64,000 nt of DNA from Chytriomyces cf. hyalinus JEL632 (lineage: Eukaryota > Chytridiomycota > Chytridiomycetes > Chytridiales > Chytriomycetaceae). Where the stretch lies: positions 155,805 through 219,804 of the forward strand of contig JAIWWG010000062.1 in the NCBI GenBank assembly GCA_025435555.1. Reading direction: 5' to 3'. Both the position numbers and the translations under genes were made by a program. Under the pieces are notes generated by a model. It saw only the letters and a program-made list of their open reading frames with translations. It ran no database searches and was not told where the DNA came from. Of this stretch, positions 24,729 through 35,094 are shown piece by piece; the stretch's first letter is position 1; the number at the start of each line of letters is the position of its first letter.

Positions 24729-25118
24729 CGCACCAGAAAGTGAGGTTATTGATTCCATTCCTTGCATGCAGCAACACACGCTGGCTAGCTCATCCCTGGC
24801 AGTCACTGGAGTCGAAGAATCGCGAAGCCATGGAGAAGGGACCGCAGAAGAACGGCAGGTCGCATGAATGCATTTTGAAAGCAGAACGGCTTGGACAACC
24901 AAAGGAACCGCAAACCTAAGAAGAAAGAGCTGAGAAGTCCGACTTGGAGGCCTTCTTTTATTTTGCAGCGTTGGAGTGAAAAACAGAAATAACGAAACTG
25001 CGCCACAGCAGAAGAGATGACCAAAGAGAAAGCAAAAAAGTGAAACAGACAGACAGAATGGCAGTGGTTAAAATGCGCAAACGCGCCTTTCTCTGCGACT
25101 CAGCTCTTCCACATGAAT

Positions 25119-27813
25119 TTAGGAATCCATAATGTTACGGAACCGATCCTCAATTTCACGTCCCAGTTTCGCGTACCTCTCTCTCAACGCATCTGCACCA
25201 TCCGCTGGATCCTCAAACTTCATGGAACTCAACTTGTGCAAGATATCGCCCATATTTTCACGGATTTTGGCCCACGTAATTTGTCCGCTGGAAGATTCGA
25301 CACAATGCGTGGCTTGGTCAAAGAATCCCATCATGTTTCGCAGCATGCCCACGGTTTTGAAGAAGGGGCAGTAGCGGTCGTAGCTAGAGTATCCGTTTTG
25401 CTGCAAGAAATCTTCCTTGATAATTTTGGCAATGTCGAGCGTGATTTTGTCAGCTTCACCCAACGCACTCTAAGTCAGTAACGCAAAAGTTAGTGCTGCA
25501 GATTTTCCTGAACAATTGAAAGCATTCATACCTTTCCGACAAGCTGCACAATTTCGGCAAGATCCTCTTCCTGCTGCAAAATTTCTCTACACTTGGTTCT
25601 CAGTCCGATAAACTCTGGATCCATACTTTCGTAATACGGCTCGAGAGCCTTCATGTATTTCGAATAACTGATGGACCAGTTGACGGAGGGAAAGTGTTTA
25701 CGTTGAGCGAGCTTTTTATCCAACCCCCAGAACACTTGCACGATATTCAAAGTGGCCAAAGTGACGGGATCATTGTAGTCGCCACCTGGCGGGGACACGC
25801 TGAATGAAGTGGGGTCAGAAAATACGGTTGATTTGAACTCTTAGGTAGAAAACACTCACGCTCCAACGATACTGACACTGCCTTCACGTTGTGGGTTACC
25901 GATACAAGCAGCCTTACCGGCACGCTCGTAGAAGAGAGCGAGACGCGCTCCAAGGTACGCAGGGTATCCAGAATCTACAAGGCAAATCGTATGTCAGACT
26001 TAATTCCAAAAGTGTATGTCATCAAGAACGCCATACCAGCAGGCATTTCAGCAAGACGACCCGAAATCTCACGAAGAGCTTCAGCCCATCGGGAAGTAGA
26101 ATCAGCCATCATGGCCACATTCTTTCCTTGGTCTCTGAAGTATTCGGATAGCGTGATTCCAGTGTAGATGGATGCCTCACGCGCAGCGACGGGCATGTTG
26201 GACGTGTTCGCGACCAGAGTGGTTCGCTTCATGATGGATTCTTTGCGGCCGTTAATTTCGATAGAGAGCTGTGCAAAGAAAGAACGTAACGTTATCCAAA
26301 CAAGACGCGATGATATTTTGCTTGCCGCTTAAAATTACCTCAGGGAAGTCCATAAGCACTTCAGCCATCTCATTTCCACGTTCACCGCAACCAACATAAA
26401 TAATCAAATCAGAGTTGGAGTACTTTGATAAGGCTTGCGAAATGACAGTCTTTCCGCAACCAAAAGCACCGGGAATTGCGGTTGTTCCACCTTGGACACA
26501 TCTGGCCAATATAGAAATTCGTCAGCCCAAAAACTGAGAGTGGAACTTCCAATGGATGTGAACTCAACGGGAAAAGAGCATCCAAAACGCGCTGTCCAGT
26601 AAGCAGAGGGAAATCTGCAGGCAATTTTTCAACGATCGGACGTGGTGTACGAACAGGCCACAGCTGAAGCATGGTATGTTTCGTAATTTGCCCTTCAAAG
26701 TCAGTCTCCAAAACGGTTTGCTGAAAAAGACTTGCTGTCACATTTTTCTGGTCTTGGGAACGAAAATTGAAAGTGATGAGGCCATACCGTGAGGTTGTAT
26801 GTTCCTTTTGGCGCAATGTAAGTTACGGTTCCACGGGCTTTCGGAGGGACCATGATGCTGTGGGTAATCAGCGAGTTTTCTTGCACGATTCCGTAAATGT
26901 CTCCTCCAGTTACGTGGTCTCCAACCTTTTTTTTGCGCCCTTGTTAATTCGCTGCACTTGTTATCCAAAAATATAGCAAACCTTAAAGTTGATGGGGGTG
27001 AACTCCCAATTCAGAGTTTTATCCAAAGCCGGAGTGCTGATTCCTCTCGGAATATAGATACTGTTGGATATATCTTGAATCGCCTGAAAAGAAACACCAA
27101 CGATATCCAAATGTTTCAGCATTTGACGCGTGCCTTCAACCGCATACAGAAATTATGTGTAAGACCTTGAGAGGACGCTGAATACCGTCAAAGATATTTC
27201 CGCAAAGACCTGGTGAAAAAAGGTTGGACCAACCAAGTGACAGGCACTGGAAGAAAAAAAAATACCAGGTCCCAATTCCACTGACAATGGCTTTCCTGTT
27301 CGAAGTACTGGATCACCGACAGTAAGACCGGCTAAAAACGGAGATATGACGATACAAAGGAAAATGCCGCACAGTCAACAAAGGAGACACAAAAATAAAA
27401 AAACGTGAATACTCAATGTGACGTACAAGTCTCTTCGTATACTTGAATAGTTGCCTTATCGCGATCAATCTTGATGACTTCTCCGACTAGTTCGTAGTGC
27501 CCGACTCGCACCTGTGAAGGAGTCAGAACCAACGCAAAAGTGTCCCCGCGTCAAGCCAGTCGAACCAGCTCAAACATGGCTGCACCAATCATGTTCTCGG
27601 CAATAACGACTGCGGGGCGAGTGAGTCAGAGTGAGTCACTGGGCTAAACTGCTGCGTACCTGGACCCGAGACTGAGTAGACAGAACCAAAGACGCCCTCA
27701 TTGTCTTCGTCGCGTATTTTCGGCATTTTTGCCGCGAGATCCATCGCGCCAGCCTATTTTCATGGGGTGAGATGGTCGCTGTTGCGTGGAACCACGGCTG
27801 CAGCACTTACCAT
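25119..27813 (-). CDS. VMA1: V-type proton ATPase catalytic subunit A
   Basis: Catalytic nucleotide-binding subunit of the V1 sector, acidifying vacuole and endosomes. At least a dozen exons can be followed: [67 protein letters not shown], the P-loop [91 protein letters not shown] and [20 protein letters not shown]. The P-loop is uninterrupted, so there is no VDE-type intein as in baker's yeast. The start is of interest: an ATG at 27811-27813 is followed directly by a GTAAGT donor, giving a first exon of only three bases. An alternative ATG at 27744, in the next exon, would fit the length of animal homologues. Confidence 0.95.
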
Positions 27814-28146
27814 TTTTATATTAAATATTCTTTACTTTATTTACTGCATCTCTAAAAATGTCGAACAACACGTCCAACACGATGCAAGCTTATCAGCTGG
27901 ACATGTGAACGCGACCACGTGTCCATAGCACGCATTCGTTTCAACATGAAACGCGCGATGATCCTTTCGACAGATCAACGACATCGGTCACTGTCCTTGG
28001 CCAAGTCAAGCCCCCAGCACTTTATTGGGCAGTGGTACCCTAAAACAGTCTAAAAAAGCGGTCTACTGGTACTGGATAGTTTGAAATGCCACCTGTTCGA
28101 TTATTGAATGGTAAGCGCGTGTCAAAACTGTATTGGTGTTTCTGTG

Positions 28147-28326
28147 TCAACTCAGGCCTGCCTGAACAGTTTTCGATGCAGCAATAGCCTGAATTCGATG
28201 TACTTCTTCCTTTGGTAATCGTTTCCTGTTGAGAATGTAATTGTTGATTTTCTCCCATGTGATTTTCAGCATTTGGGCAAGGGAGAAGTACTGAGTGCAT
28301 TCTAAGTTACGACCACACAAAATCAT
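28147..28326 (-). CDS. Small reading frame downstream of TAF11, unknown
   Basis: A frame of about 59 codons reading MILCGRNLECTQYF then FSLAQMLKITWEKINNYIL and KRLPKEEVHRIQAIAASKTV, ending at 28147. Composition is protein-like with regular amphipathic helices, and it follows the TAF11 stop by only a few bases on the same strand. It could be a separate small gene, a 3' exon of another TAF11 isoform, or chance. No domain recognised. Confidence 0.35.
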   Translation of the reverse strand: MILCGRNLECTQYFSLAQMLKITWEKINNYILNRKRLPKEEVHRIQAIAASKTVQAGLS

Positions 28327-28331
28327 CCAGT

Positions 28332-29204
28332 TTAGTTCAACCATTTATTCTGCATTTTCCAGCGCCTGTACGCTTCACGGACATGAGCTGGACTGAGCGC
28401 TGTTCCTTCGTCTTCCCCCCAGTCCAGAATAACCTCTCGACCTGAATGTGAGGACATCCTTAGAGGCGATAATGAGAGTTGTAATTCTGTACCTATTTCA
28501 ACAATGTCGCCAACGAACAGTTTCCCAGTTCCTCCCACTGCTGTCAGAACATTGGCTGGAACGGTGGTTGTTCCCAGTATAGTAGTCAAGATCTAAAGGA
28601 AAGTTTTAATTGCTGCTTTAGTACCAGGTCCTCCAACATTTGGAACGGGACTACCTTTTTCACAACATTCTTTGACAGTTTCGACCTTCGGAACACTTCG
28701 AATCGATGGAGGTCTTCTTCCCCGAGCGATTCGATGAGAGCGCTGAGTAGATAGTCAGTAGCCATACGCATGCAAATTCTCAGCAGCAAGTTCATGAGAA
28801 TACCGCATTTCTTGCTTTTCCTTGTCAGTTTGGGGTTGAATGATTATTTCCTTGTCTTCGTCAGACTGGTCTTCGTCATCATCAGAGTCATCAAGATCCA
28901 GGTCTTCATCCATCTGCTCTTGTGCATCAGCCATCCTATCAGGATCTGAGACTCATTCAGCACTCCTGTCAAGCAAACACCAAAAACGCGTCTCACCCTC
29001 CACAGGCACCGCCACAACATCGACCACCTCCGGGATATCAAGCAATGTGGACACTGGTAAAATAGCAGCCACTTTATCCTCGTCATCCCTTGCTGTCTGA
29101 GGTGCTCTCCCTCTGCCCCTGCCCCGTCCTCTGCCTAATCCACTGCCCCGTCCGCGCACAGACCCGCGTTCCGATGGGCCGCTCGATGCTGAATTCGATG
29201 CCAT
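28332..29204 (-). CDS. TAF11: Transcription initiation factor TFIID subunit 11
   Basis: Histone-fold TFIID subunit that pairs with TAF13. The exon chain runs from the ATG at 29204: an Arg/Gly-rich tail (RGRGRGRGRAP), an acidic block reached through the acceptor at CTCAG (MADAQEQMDEDLDLDDSDDD), then ALIESLGEEDLHRFEVFRRS and KLSKNVVKK. The histone fold continues with ILTTILGTTTVPANVLTAVG, GTGKLFVGDIVEIG and the C-terminal ALSPAHVREAYRRWKMQNKW. The RYE/RFE-FRRS start of the fold, GxGKxFVGxxVE and the H-x-REA-x-RR helix are the family hallmarks. The RGG-rich N-terminus is unusual for TAF11. In-frame splicing across five exons supports the model. Confidence 0.85.
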
Positions 29205-29479
29205 GGCAAAACTGCGTGGAAGACGAGCGCCACCTGTTGGACATTTGAGTCATTTTTTCCGATCAGTGTTTCGAGACTGAGATTGCAGTTGTTGTTTGAT
29301 GCCCACCAAGCTCCTTCGGCCGCGATGCGCGCGAGCCTCGAGAGCCTTTGCCTCGAATGGGCCGTCCCGTTTCTGGGTCAATGGGAATGGGATCGTTGGC
29401 GTTGAATGGCGGCTTCATTCTTGTTTTTTATTCAGCTTTACCATCTCCACTTTCTTTCTTTTTCTTTTTTAAGTTTAAA

Positions 29480-30367
29480 ATGAAGGCCAAACGGAGTCGC
29501 GAACAGGACAAGCACAAACCAGAACAAGCTCACGAAGCTGACAAAGAAGATGCCGCACCTCCAGCACGACCAGATGCCAAAGACGATGCCGGTGCTGATG
29601 AGTCGACAAAGCAGACGAAACTGGCCTACGCCATGGCGCGCATTCTTGGCGACTCAATTTCCACCGATGCGGACCAGAAGTTGAAGAGGGCCAAGAAAGA
29701 GGTGCGTTAGTCCTGAATTGCTTCTTATTTCGTGCGTGATGCTGAATTCGCGGGGTCGCAGAAACCCATCCTCTCGAAACACAAATCCATCGAAGCTACA
29801 ATCGATGATCAGAAACTAGAGGATAAGGCCAAGAAGCTGATTTCAAAAGAGAAAAAGATGAAGGCGCTCGATGTTGCTCGTATAAGACCAGAGGACGTTG
29901 TCGCAGCAAACGATCTCGAAAAGAAACTCAAAAAAGTCGCAACGAGAGGAGGTGCGCGCATTTATTATTCAACTAGGTTCAATCCGAATGTTTAATGTTG
30001 CGTTTCGAATTTACCAGTCGTCAAGCTGTTCAACGCAATTCGCGTTGCTCAAAAGAGCGTCGAAGGTGTCAAGGCTGACGGAATCCAAAAGAACAACACA
30101 AAACGTAATAAGCTTTCGCCCAAATTTTGCGCATTGTTTTCTTACTTGTTACCTTCCCGAAATTTAGTTCCATCCCTCTCGCAAGGAGGATTCATGCAAA
30201 TGATTAAAGAACCTTCCACAACGAAGCATTCCTCGAAAGCCTCCACCTCTCAAACGGCAATAAAGGATTCGGCGTCTGGCGGACGAGTTCCTTGGATTGA
30301 CGATGGTTTCATGATGAAGGAATCCATTGGAGCAGGGGGGAAATCATGGGACATGGATTCTGACTAA
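29480..30367 (+). CDS. RRP15: Ribosomal RNA processing protein Rrp15
   Basis: Nucleolar factor for pre-60S rRNA processing (27S pre-rRNA). Four exons: 29480-29701, 29762-29951, 30018-30104 and 30168-30367. The N-terminus is charged and disordered. Exon 2 carries the family core PILSKHKSIEATIDDQKLEDKAKKL and LEKKLKKVATRG, continued across the intron as VVKLFNAIRVAQKSVEG. The C-terminal part is Ser/Thr-rich and ends in WDMDSD. The PILS plus KVATRGVVKLFNAI combination is diagnostic of Rrp15. Poly(A) signal AATAAA lies immediately after the stop. Confidence 0.9.
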
Positions 30368-30574
30368 ATAAAACTGTATTTTGCAAGCATTCTCCTCCCG
30401 TTCCTGCAATTTGATGTTGGTACGAGCCTCGGAGAATCAATGGTTGAACGTATGAATTTTCAACTTGGAATCCAATGCATTCAAACTGCGGGTGTGGGCG
30501 CTGCATATCACGAGATCCCGATAATTGGGCTTTATTATTCCTCAAACAGAGAAGAATGAAGGTTGGAAGGGCAT

Positions 30575-31546
30575 TCACATAAAGTAATCATCGTCACTGT
30601 CCTCAGCGCGATACTTGTTACTTTTCATTCCTTCTTCATCATCCACAACACCCTTATAGCTCCTCAGTTCCGCCAGCCGAGCATATTCCTTTTTACGAGC
30701 TTCCTCCTCTTGCCTCAGCTTTTTCTCCATCAACCGCTGAGCTTGTTTCAACTCCCTTTGCTTGGCCACTTTTTCAGCTGCCAGATCCGGGTTATTTCGC
30801 TCGACGCGGGTTTTATTGAGGCGGTTCACAATTTCGTTGTTGCGTTCTCGGATAAACACTTTTTTGACGAGGTTTTGTTTGTGGAATGTCACTTGACCCG
30901 TTTCCATGCCTGGAGTTTTTTTGAGGTTGGCCCATGGCGTGTAGAGGATAGTTTGGTTGTTGAGTTTGTTTCCTGAGGGTGGGGAATGAGAGGTCAGTCG
31001 TTTTCCATAAAGAAAATCATCCAGCACGAAAAAGGATTGATAAGGGAATCAAAGCGAAACAGGAGAGATCGGAGCGAGGAAATCAAGGGCTGGGAGAAAT
31101 TGAAGGAGGCAATCCCCACCGTCTATTGAATTCGCCTTCGTCAGCTGTCCCGCATCGATTAAAATATTTTCTGGAATTGCATCCCAAGACATTCCGTCCG
31201 GCATTCGCAAGTATACGTGCGCTGATGAGATTTTGTCCACGTGAAACCAGACATCCTGAAAGTGGAAAAAAAAAAAAAAAAAAAGGAGAAGGTGGGGTTG
31301 GGATGAGCTAACGATCCAATAAGAGCTGCATCCATTCGACTTCTGGTCCTTCGCAAGAATGCCAGTGGTGATTGAGCCCCCACCTGATCCCAGCCATGCT
31401 CGATCAGGTTTTCATTTTCAAACTTGTCTCTGCCCATGTAGATGAGAACCTTCTCTGCGCAGTGATTTGTGAGTTTCGACGAGAGAGAATGAAGGTTTCA
31501 GGGTACCGTCGTCGTTCTCAGTGGCTGATTCGAAGTAGAAGACCAT
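30575..31546 (-). CDS. CCDC25: CCDC25/Jlp2 family protein (NFACT-R domain)
   Basis: Homologue of human CCDC25 and yeast Jlp2. It starts at 31546 with MVFYFESATEND. Spliced parts are KVLIYMGRDKFENENLIEHGW, DVWFHVDKISSAHVYLRM, PENILIDAGQLTKANSIDG, GNKLNNQTILYTPWANLKKT, GQVTFHKQNLVKKVFI and a long Lys/Glu/Arg coiled coil ending SDDDYFM. This is the single NFACT-R domain (related to the RQC factor NEMF/Rqc2) followed by a charged helix, the whole family architecture. The role in fungi is poorly defined. It is convergent with RRP15, the stops being about 200 bp apart. Confidence 0.93.
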
Positions 31547-31593
31547 TTGCGATGTGTTTATAAAGACGGATGTAAAAAAAAAAACGAACAAAA

Positions 31594-32232
31594 ATGCGGT
31601 CTGCTTTACTATTCGCACGTCGCTGCTACAGCACGGGTCTCGCGCAGTCGAGCAACCGAGCAGTTACCTGGAGCAAAACTCAGGCATCCCGACAAGCTGC
31701 GATGACCGGCCCGAGGTGAGAGGACGCAGTATGTTCCACAACATGGAAAATTCGGTGTTGCTCATCCTCCCAACTCAGATTCGAACAGACAAACATGGCC
31801 TTGCAGGTGCTTTCGATCTCATGTATCATTCAATTTGCAATATCTCATAGTCACTGTGTTACACCTCTTTCATAAGCCAAATCCAATTGCCGCGATCGAT
31901 TTGATTGCTGCTGTCCCAGTCAAGATGGTTGCGGGTCGTAAGGTGTCGTGCGATGGAGGTGCGTGCATCGATGATCATTGACGTCCGATACTGCTTACAA
32001 GTCTTCAACTCTCTCCAACATTTTGCTTGATCCTCTGATGTCACAGGTGGTGGCGCCTTGGGACACCCGAAAGTATACTTGAACTTGGTATGCTTCATTC
32101 AGATGATTGTGTGATCGTTCGTTTCTGAAATGATCTCTAATTTTACAGGACGACGGGGAAGCCGTTGGCTGCGGATACTGCGGTCTCAGATTCCAGAAAG
32201 ACCCTCATGCGCACGGCCATGGTCACCACTGA
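31594..32232 (+). CDS. NDUFS6: Complex I 13-kDa zinc-binding subunit NDUFS6
   Basis: Accessory subunit of mitochondrial NADH:ubiquinone oxidoreductase. Five exons sum to 357 nt, 118 residues: 31594-31715, 31779-31806, 31877-31958, 32047-32087 and 32149-32232. The N-terminus (MRSALLFARRCYST) is a typical mitochondrial presequence. The mature part has RFEQTNMALQPNPIAAIDLI, then the zf-CHCC zinc site: SCDGGGGALGHP with Cys and His ligands and GCGYCGLRF with two Cys. The protein ends in a His-rich tail (HAHGHGHH). Its presence shows the organism has a complex I, unlike Saccharomyces or anaerobic gut chytrids. Confidence 0.93.
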
Positions 32233-32824
32233 TTTTCTCGAACGCGGCCATTGCGAAATACCTGTCCTTGGAATACAACCGAATAAATGACATCCATCGA
32301 AACCCACACCTTCCTTATTGGGGAGCATCGAAAAGGATCGAATTACGTGAATTGAACCGAATCCGCAAAACAGTGTAAAGAAGTAATGACGTCACGTCCA
32401 ACTCCGGAGCAGATGTCATAACTTGGGCTGTGAAACTCGTTCGCCGTCTGCCGCGATCAGCGTCCACCATATGAAGGACGTGATGCTGTTAGTCACAGCC
32501 CCTGCGCACAGTAACAGCGGGTGACAGCAGCTGACTGTAAAAGTTGGTTGTGTGAGCCTGCCACAGTCGCGAGTGCTGACATCGGACATTTCTGGACAAA
32601 TACACATCGATTTAAGCCCAGCGCTTTAAAGATTCAAATGTAAGAACGGATATGTATTTATCACGCCTCGCTTCCTCAGAATTCGCTCGTGCTCGAGCAT
32701 CCAGCCACACTCATTCATAAAACAATCGCGCACATGGATGCAAAAAAAGAAACAAAAAGTTCGAGCAACTCCTTCAAATAAACAGTTCGGCGCAAAACGA
32801 AAGGGCTTCGACATTGGCATTGCT

Positions 32825-33435
32825 TTACTTGCTCTGCTTCTTAAGCTCTTCGGCGTATGCTCCTTGGAAGGGGTTCTGCTGCAGTTCGATAGCACGCGCG
32901 TCTTCGGCAGCCTTCCATTCAGGGGTCATGGTACGAACGACAGGCTTCTCTGTTGGTGTGAAGTCATTGTTCAGAGCGGAAGGTCAAAATCTCCATCGAA
33001 TTCGATCAGTTATACGCACGAGTTTGCCACCAAGCGTACATTCCGAATGCAACCAGGACAAAGACGGATGAGTAGGCCATGACAGCCTTGGTCAAGTTAG
33101 GGTCTTTTGGGTTTCTGGCGCCGTGTTCGCCGTACGCGATGTAGTACGCTGTATGAGTCACAGTGAGTCACCAATAGAAAAGACAGCGCAGGCGAGCCCC
33201 CAAGTCTCCCTCTGTATCAGCACTCACAGGCCCGCTTCTCTTCGAGGGACATGGTCTTCCAGTCGCCCTTTTCTGCGACGGCAAGTCTGTCGGCGATTGC
33301 GCCCTGCTCGGCCTCAGGCAGCTTTCCCCAGCGGCTTTCGAGGCCAGCGATGGAGGCAGCGGAGACTCTAGTGGAGATGCCGCGAGACATGGACAGCTTC
33401 AGCGAGCGCAGACCAATGGTGCTGAGAGAGTTCAT
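32825..33435 (-). CDS. COX5A: Cytochrome c oxidase subunit IV (COX4 of animals, Cox5 of yeast)
   Basis: Nuclear-encoded complex IV subunit of the inner mitochondrial membrane. Three exons from the ATG at 33435. Exon 1 has an Arg/Ser presequ­ence (GLRSLKLSMSRGIS) and the matrix segment ESRWGKLPEAEQGAIADRL then WKTMSLEEKRA. Exon 2 has YYIAYGEHGARNPKDPNLTK and one membrane helix AVMAYSSVFVLVAFGMYAWW. Exon 3 has VRTMTPEWKAAEDARAIELQ and a basic end. The W-x-KL, DWK-x-(M/L)-S-EEK and PEW motifs are characteristic. It converges with NDUFS6, leaving a 590-bp gap (32233-32824) in which I see only an AATAAA near 32281. Confidence 0.92.
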
Positions 33436-33898
33436 TTGCAGATATTTTATTCGTAAATTTGTGGAAAAAAGAGAAGACCTTGCAACTTTCTTCTTTCATC
33501 GGCATGTGCGCCAGTATGTGTGTGGTGTTGGGTGAGTCCTTGTGATGCCATTGAGAGATGGGTGTGCGGATGAAGGTAGACATGACCATTTGGAACGATG
33601 GTCAGAATGGAAGCTGCACAGATGGTTAAGGGTGGATTTGTTGCGATGGCAGGGTATCATTTCTACAACTATTCGTTCCGCTGTTTCCATGTGCGGCAGC
33701 CGCGCACAGCTGTGATTTGAACCGGATGAGAACCAGAACGGCTACCAGCCACGCGCGTTGGTCTGTCCCTGATTCTGAAATCAAGAATCTGGTCACATGG
33801 GCAGTTGAAAAAAGGAGGGCTGTGCTGCTTGTAGCCTTCTTCCAGATCTTACAGCGTTTATTTACTTGCAGCTATTCATATCTTCTCAACAGGTATCT

Positions 33899-34774
33899 TC
33901 ACTTTATTGGAAGCATTGTCGCTGCTTGATCAGACATACGTGAGTTGGACACTTTAGCAGCCTTGGAAGCCAGCCGTCTCTCTGTCTCTTCTTTGTTCTT
34001 TTGCCGTACTAGCATCCTCTTCATTAGAAGCAACGCAGAATGCATCAGGAAGCCAAACATTTGCGCAAACAGGGAAAATATTTGACCCTCCAACTGATCC
34101 CCATACACAACATGGCCAATGAAGCCAACGAGACACATCACACCAGCAATTGACGAGGCTATTCCATAGCGAGAAATAATGTTCAAGTGCTCGTCACGCT
34201 GATTTGGATGCCACTGGCTCAGCTGGTGGAGGTAGCGGCTGTACATGAGTACGATGTACGCGTCAAAGAGGATCGTCAGGCATGCGGATAAGATGTAAAG
34301 AACTTGAGAGACGCGCGAACTGTCGAAGGTTGGCACCGCGATCTGAACGATTGTCGCAATGGGTGTCGCGTAGAAGGTGAACGGCCCGTATGCCACGATT
34401 GCTCGTGCGTATGGGAACGTACGAGGTGACACTATCTCTGCAAGCTTGCTTCCTCGGTTCCAGGTGCAGCATATGTAACTGTGATTCATACTCGCAGCTG
34501 AAACAGTCAAAAGTATAAGGCTCAGAAGATAATCCTCGCGAGTTGCGGCCAGTACACGGATGATTACCGCTACGAGCATGGTTATATTCGAGAGTACAAG
34601 GATAAGAAGCAGGATGTTGAAGGCTGTCGCCGATTTTTTTAACCTCTTGAAAACTGTGCCTCCACGTCGATTTTCCACCAAGACGCCATGATAGATGAGC
34701 CAGAAAACTTGCAGGATTGATATTGCTAGAAGCCCGATACGTATGTGTACGAATACAGGCGGGACGCGTGCCAT
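33899..34774 (-). CDS. Polytopic membrane protein, lineage-specific family (copy A)
   Basis: Uninterrupted 291-codon frame from the ATG at 34774. About seven hydrophobic segments are visible: IGLLAISILQVFWLIYHGV, ILLLILVLSNITMLVAVI, LLSLILLTVSAAS, the FTFYATPIATIVQIAV region, VLYILSACLTILFDAYIV, GIASSIAGVMCLVGFIGHVV and FAQMFGFLMHSALLL. The C-terminal tail is basic (KRMLVRQKNKEETERR). The pattern II-x2-YG-x2-SS-x6-L-x-GF in helix 6 recurs in the gene at 48193-49216, so they appear distantly related. No receptor or transporter family is recognised. Part of this gene is duplicated at 40012-40077. Confidence 0.75.
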   Translation of the reverse strand: MARVPPVFVHIRIGLLAISILQVFWLIYHGVLVENRRGGTVFKRLKKSATAFNILLLILVLSNITMLVAVIIRVLAATREDYLLSLILLTVSAASMNHSYICCTWNRGSKLAEIVSPRTFPYARAIVAYGPFTFYATPIATIVQIAVPTFDSSRVSQVLYILSACLTILFDAYIVLMYSRYLHQLSQWHPNQRDEHLNIISRYGIASSIAGVMCLVGFIGHVVYGDQLEGQIFSLFAQMFGFLMHSALLLMKRMLVRQKNKEETERRLASKAAKVSNSRMSDQAATMLPIK

Positions 34775-35094
34775 TCTTGTTCCAGTTGCAAATCTTGTCA
34801 GCGGACTACGGCCTCGTTCGGCCAGATTTTACAGAATGCAATTTACATAAAACAATGCAACATGAAAAAGCGTTTGGCACAAAACCGATTTTTCGAAAAA
34901 CCCAAATACAAAATGCAGCACCGTGAAACTGTTTTTCAGAAACTGTTTCCATGACAATGGTATTTGGCATCTCAAAAACAGTTTATCAAATGCCAGAAAG
35001 GGCCAAAAACCAAAAACAGAAAAAACCTGTATTTGGCATGCTGTATTCAGGATCCCAACAAACAAATCTTCAAAATTCACAGAAAATCATCACT

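Noticed and set aside
26252-26509. Possible intein in V-ATPase subunit A
   Set aside because: The P-loop [12 protein letters not shown] and following residues are continuous with no inserted domain, unlike yeast VMA1.
33717-33929. 70-codon plus-strand frame at 33.7 kb
   Set aside because: Lies between COX5 and copy A and runs into the antisense of copy A; no protein features.
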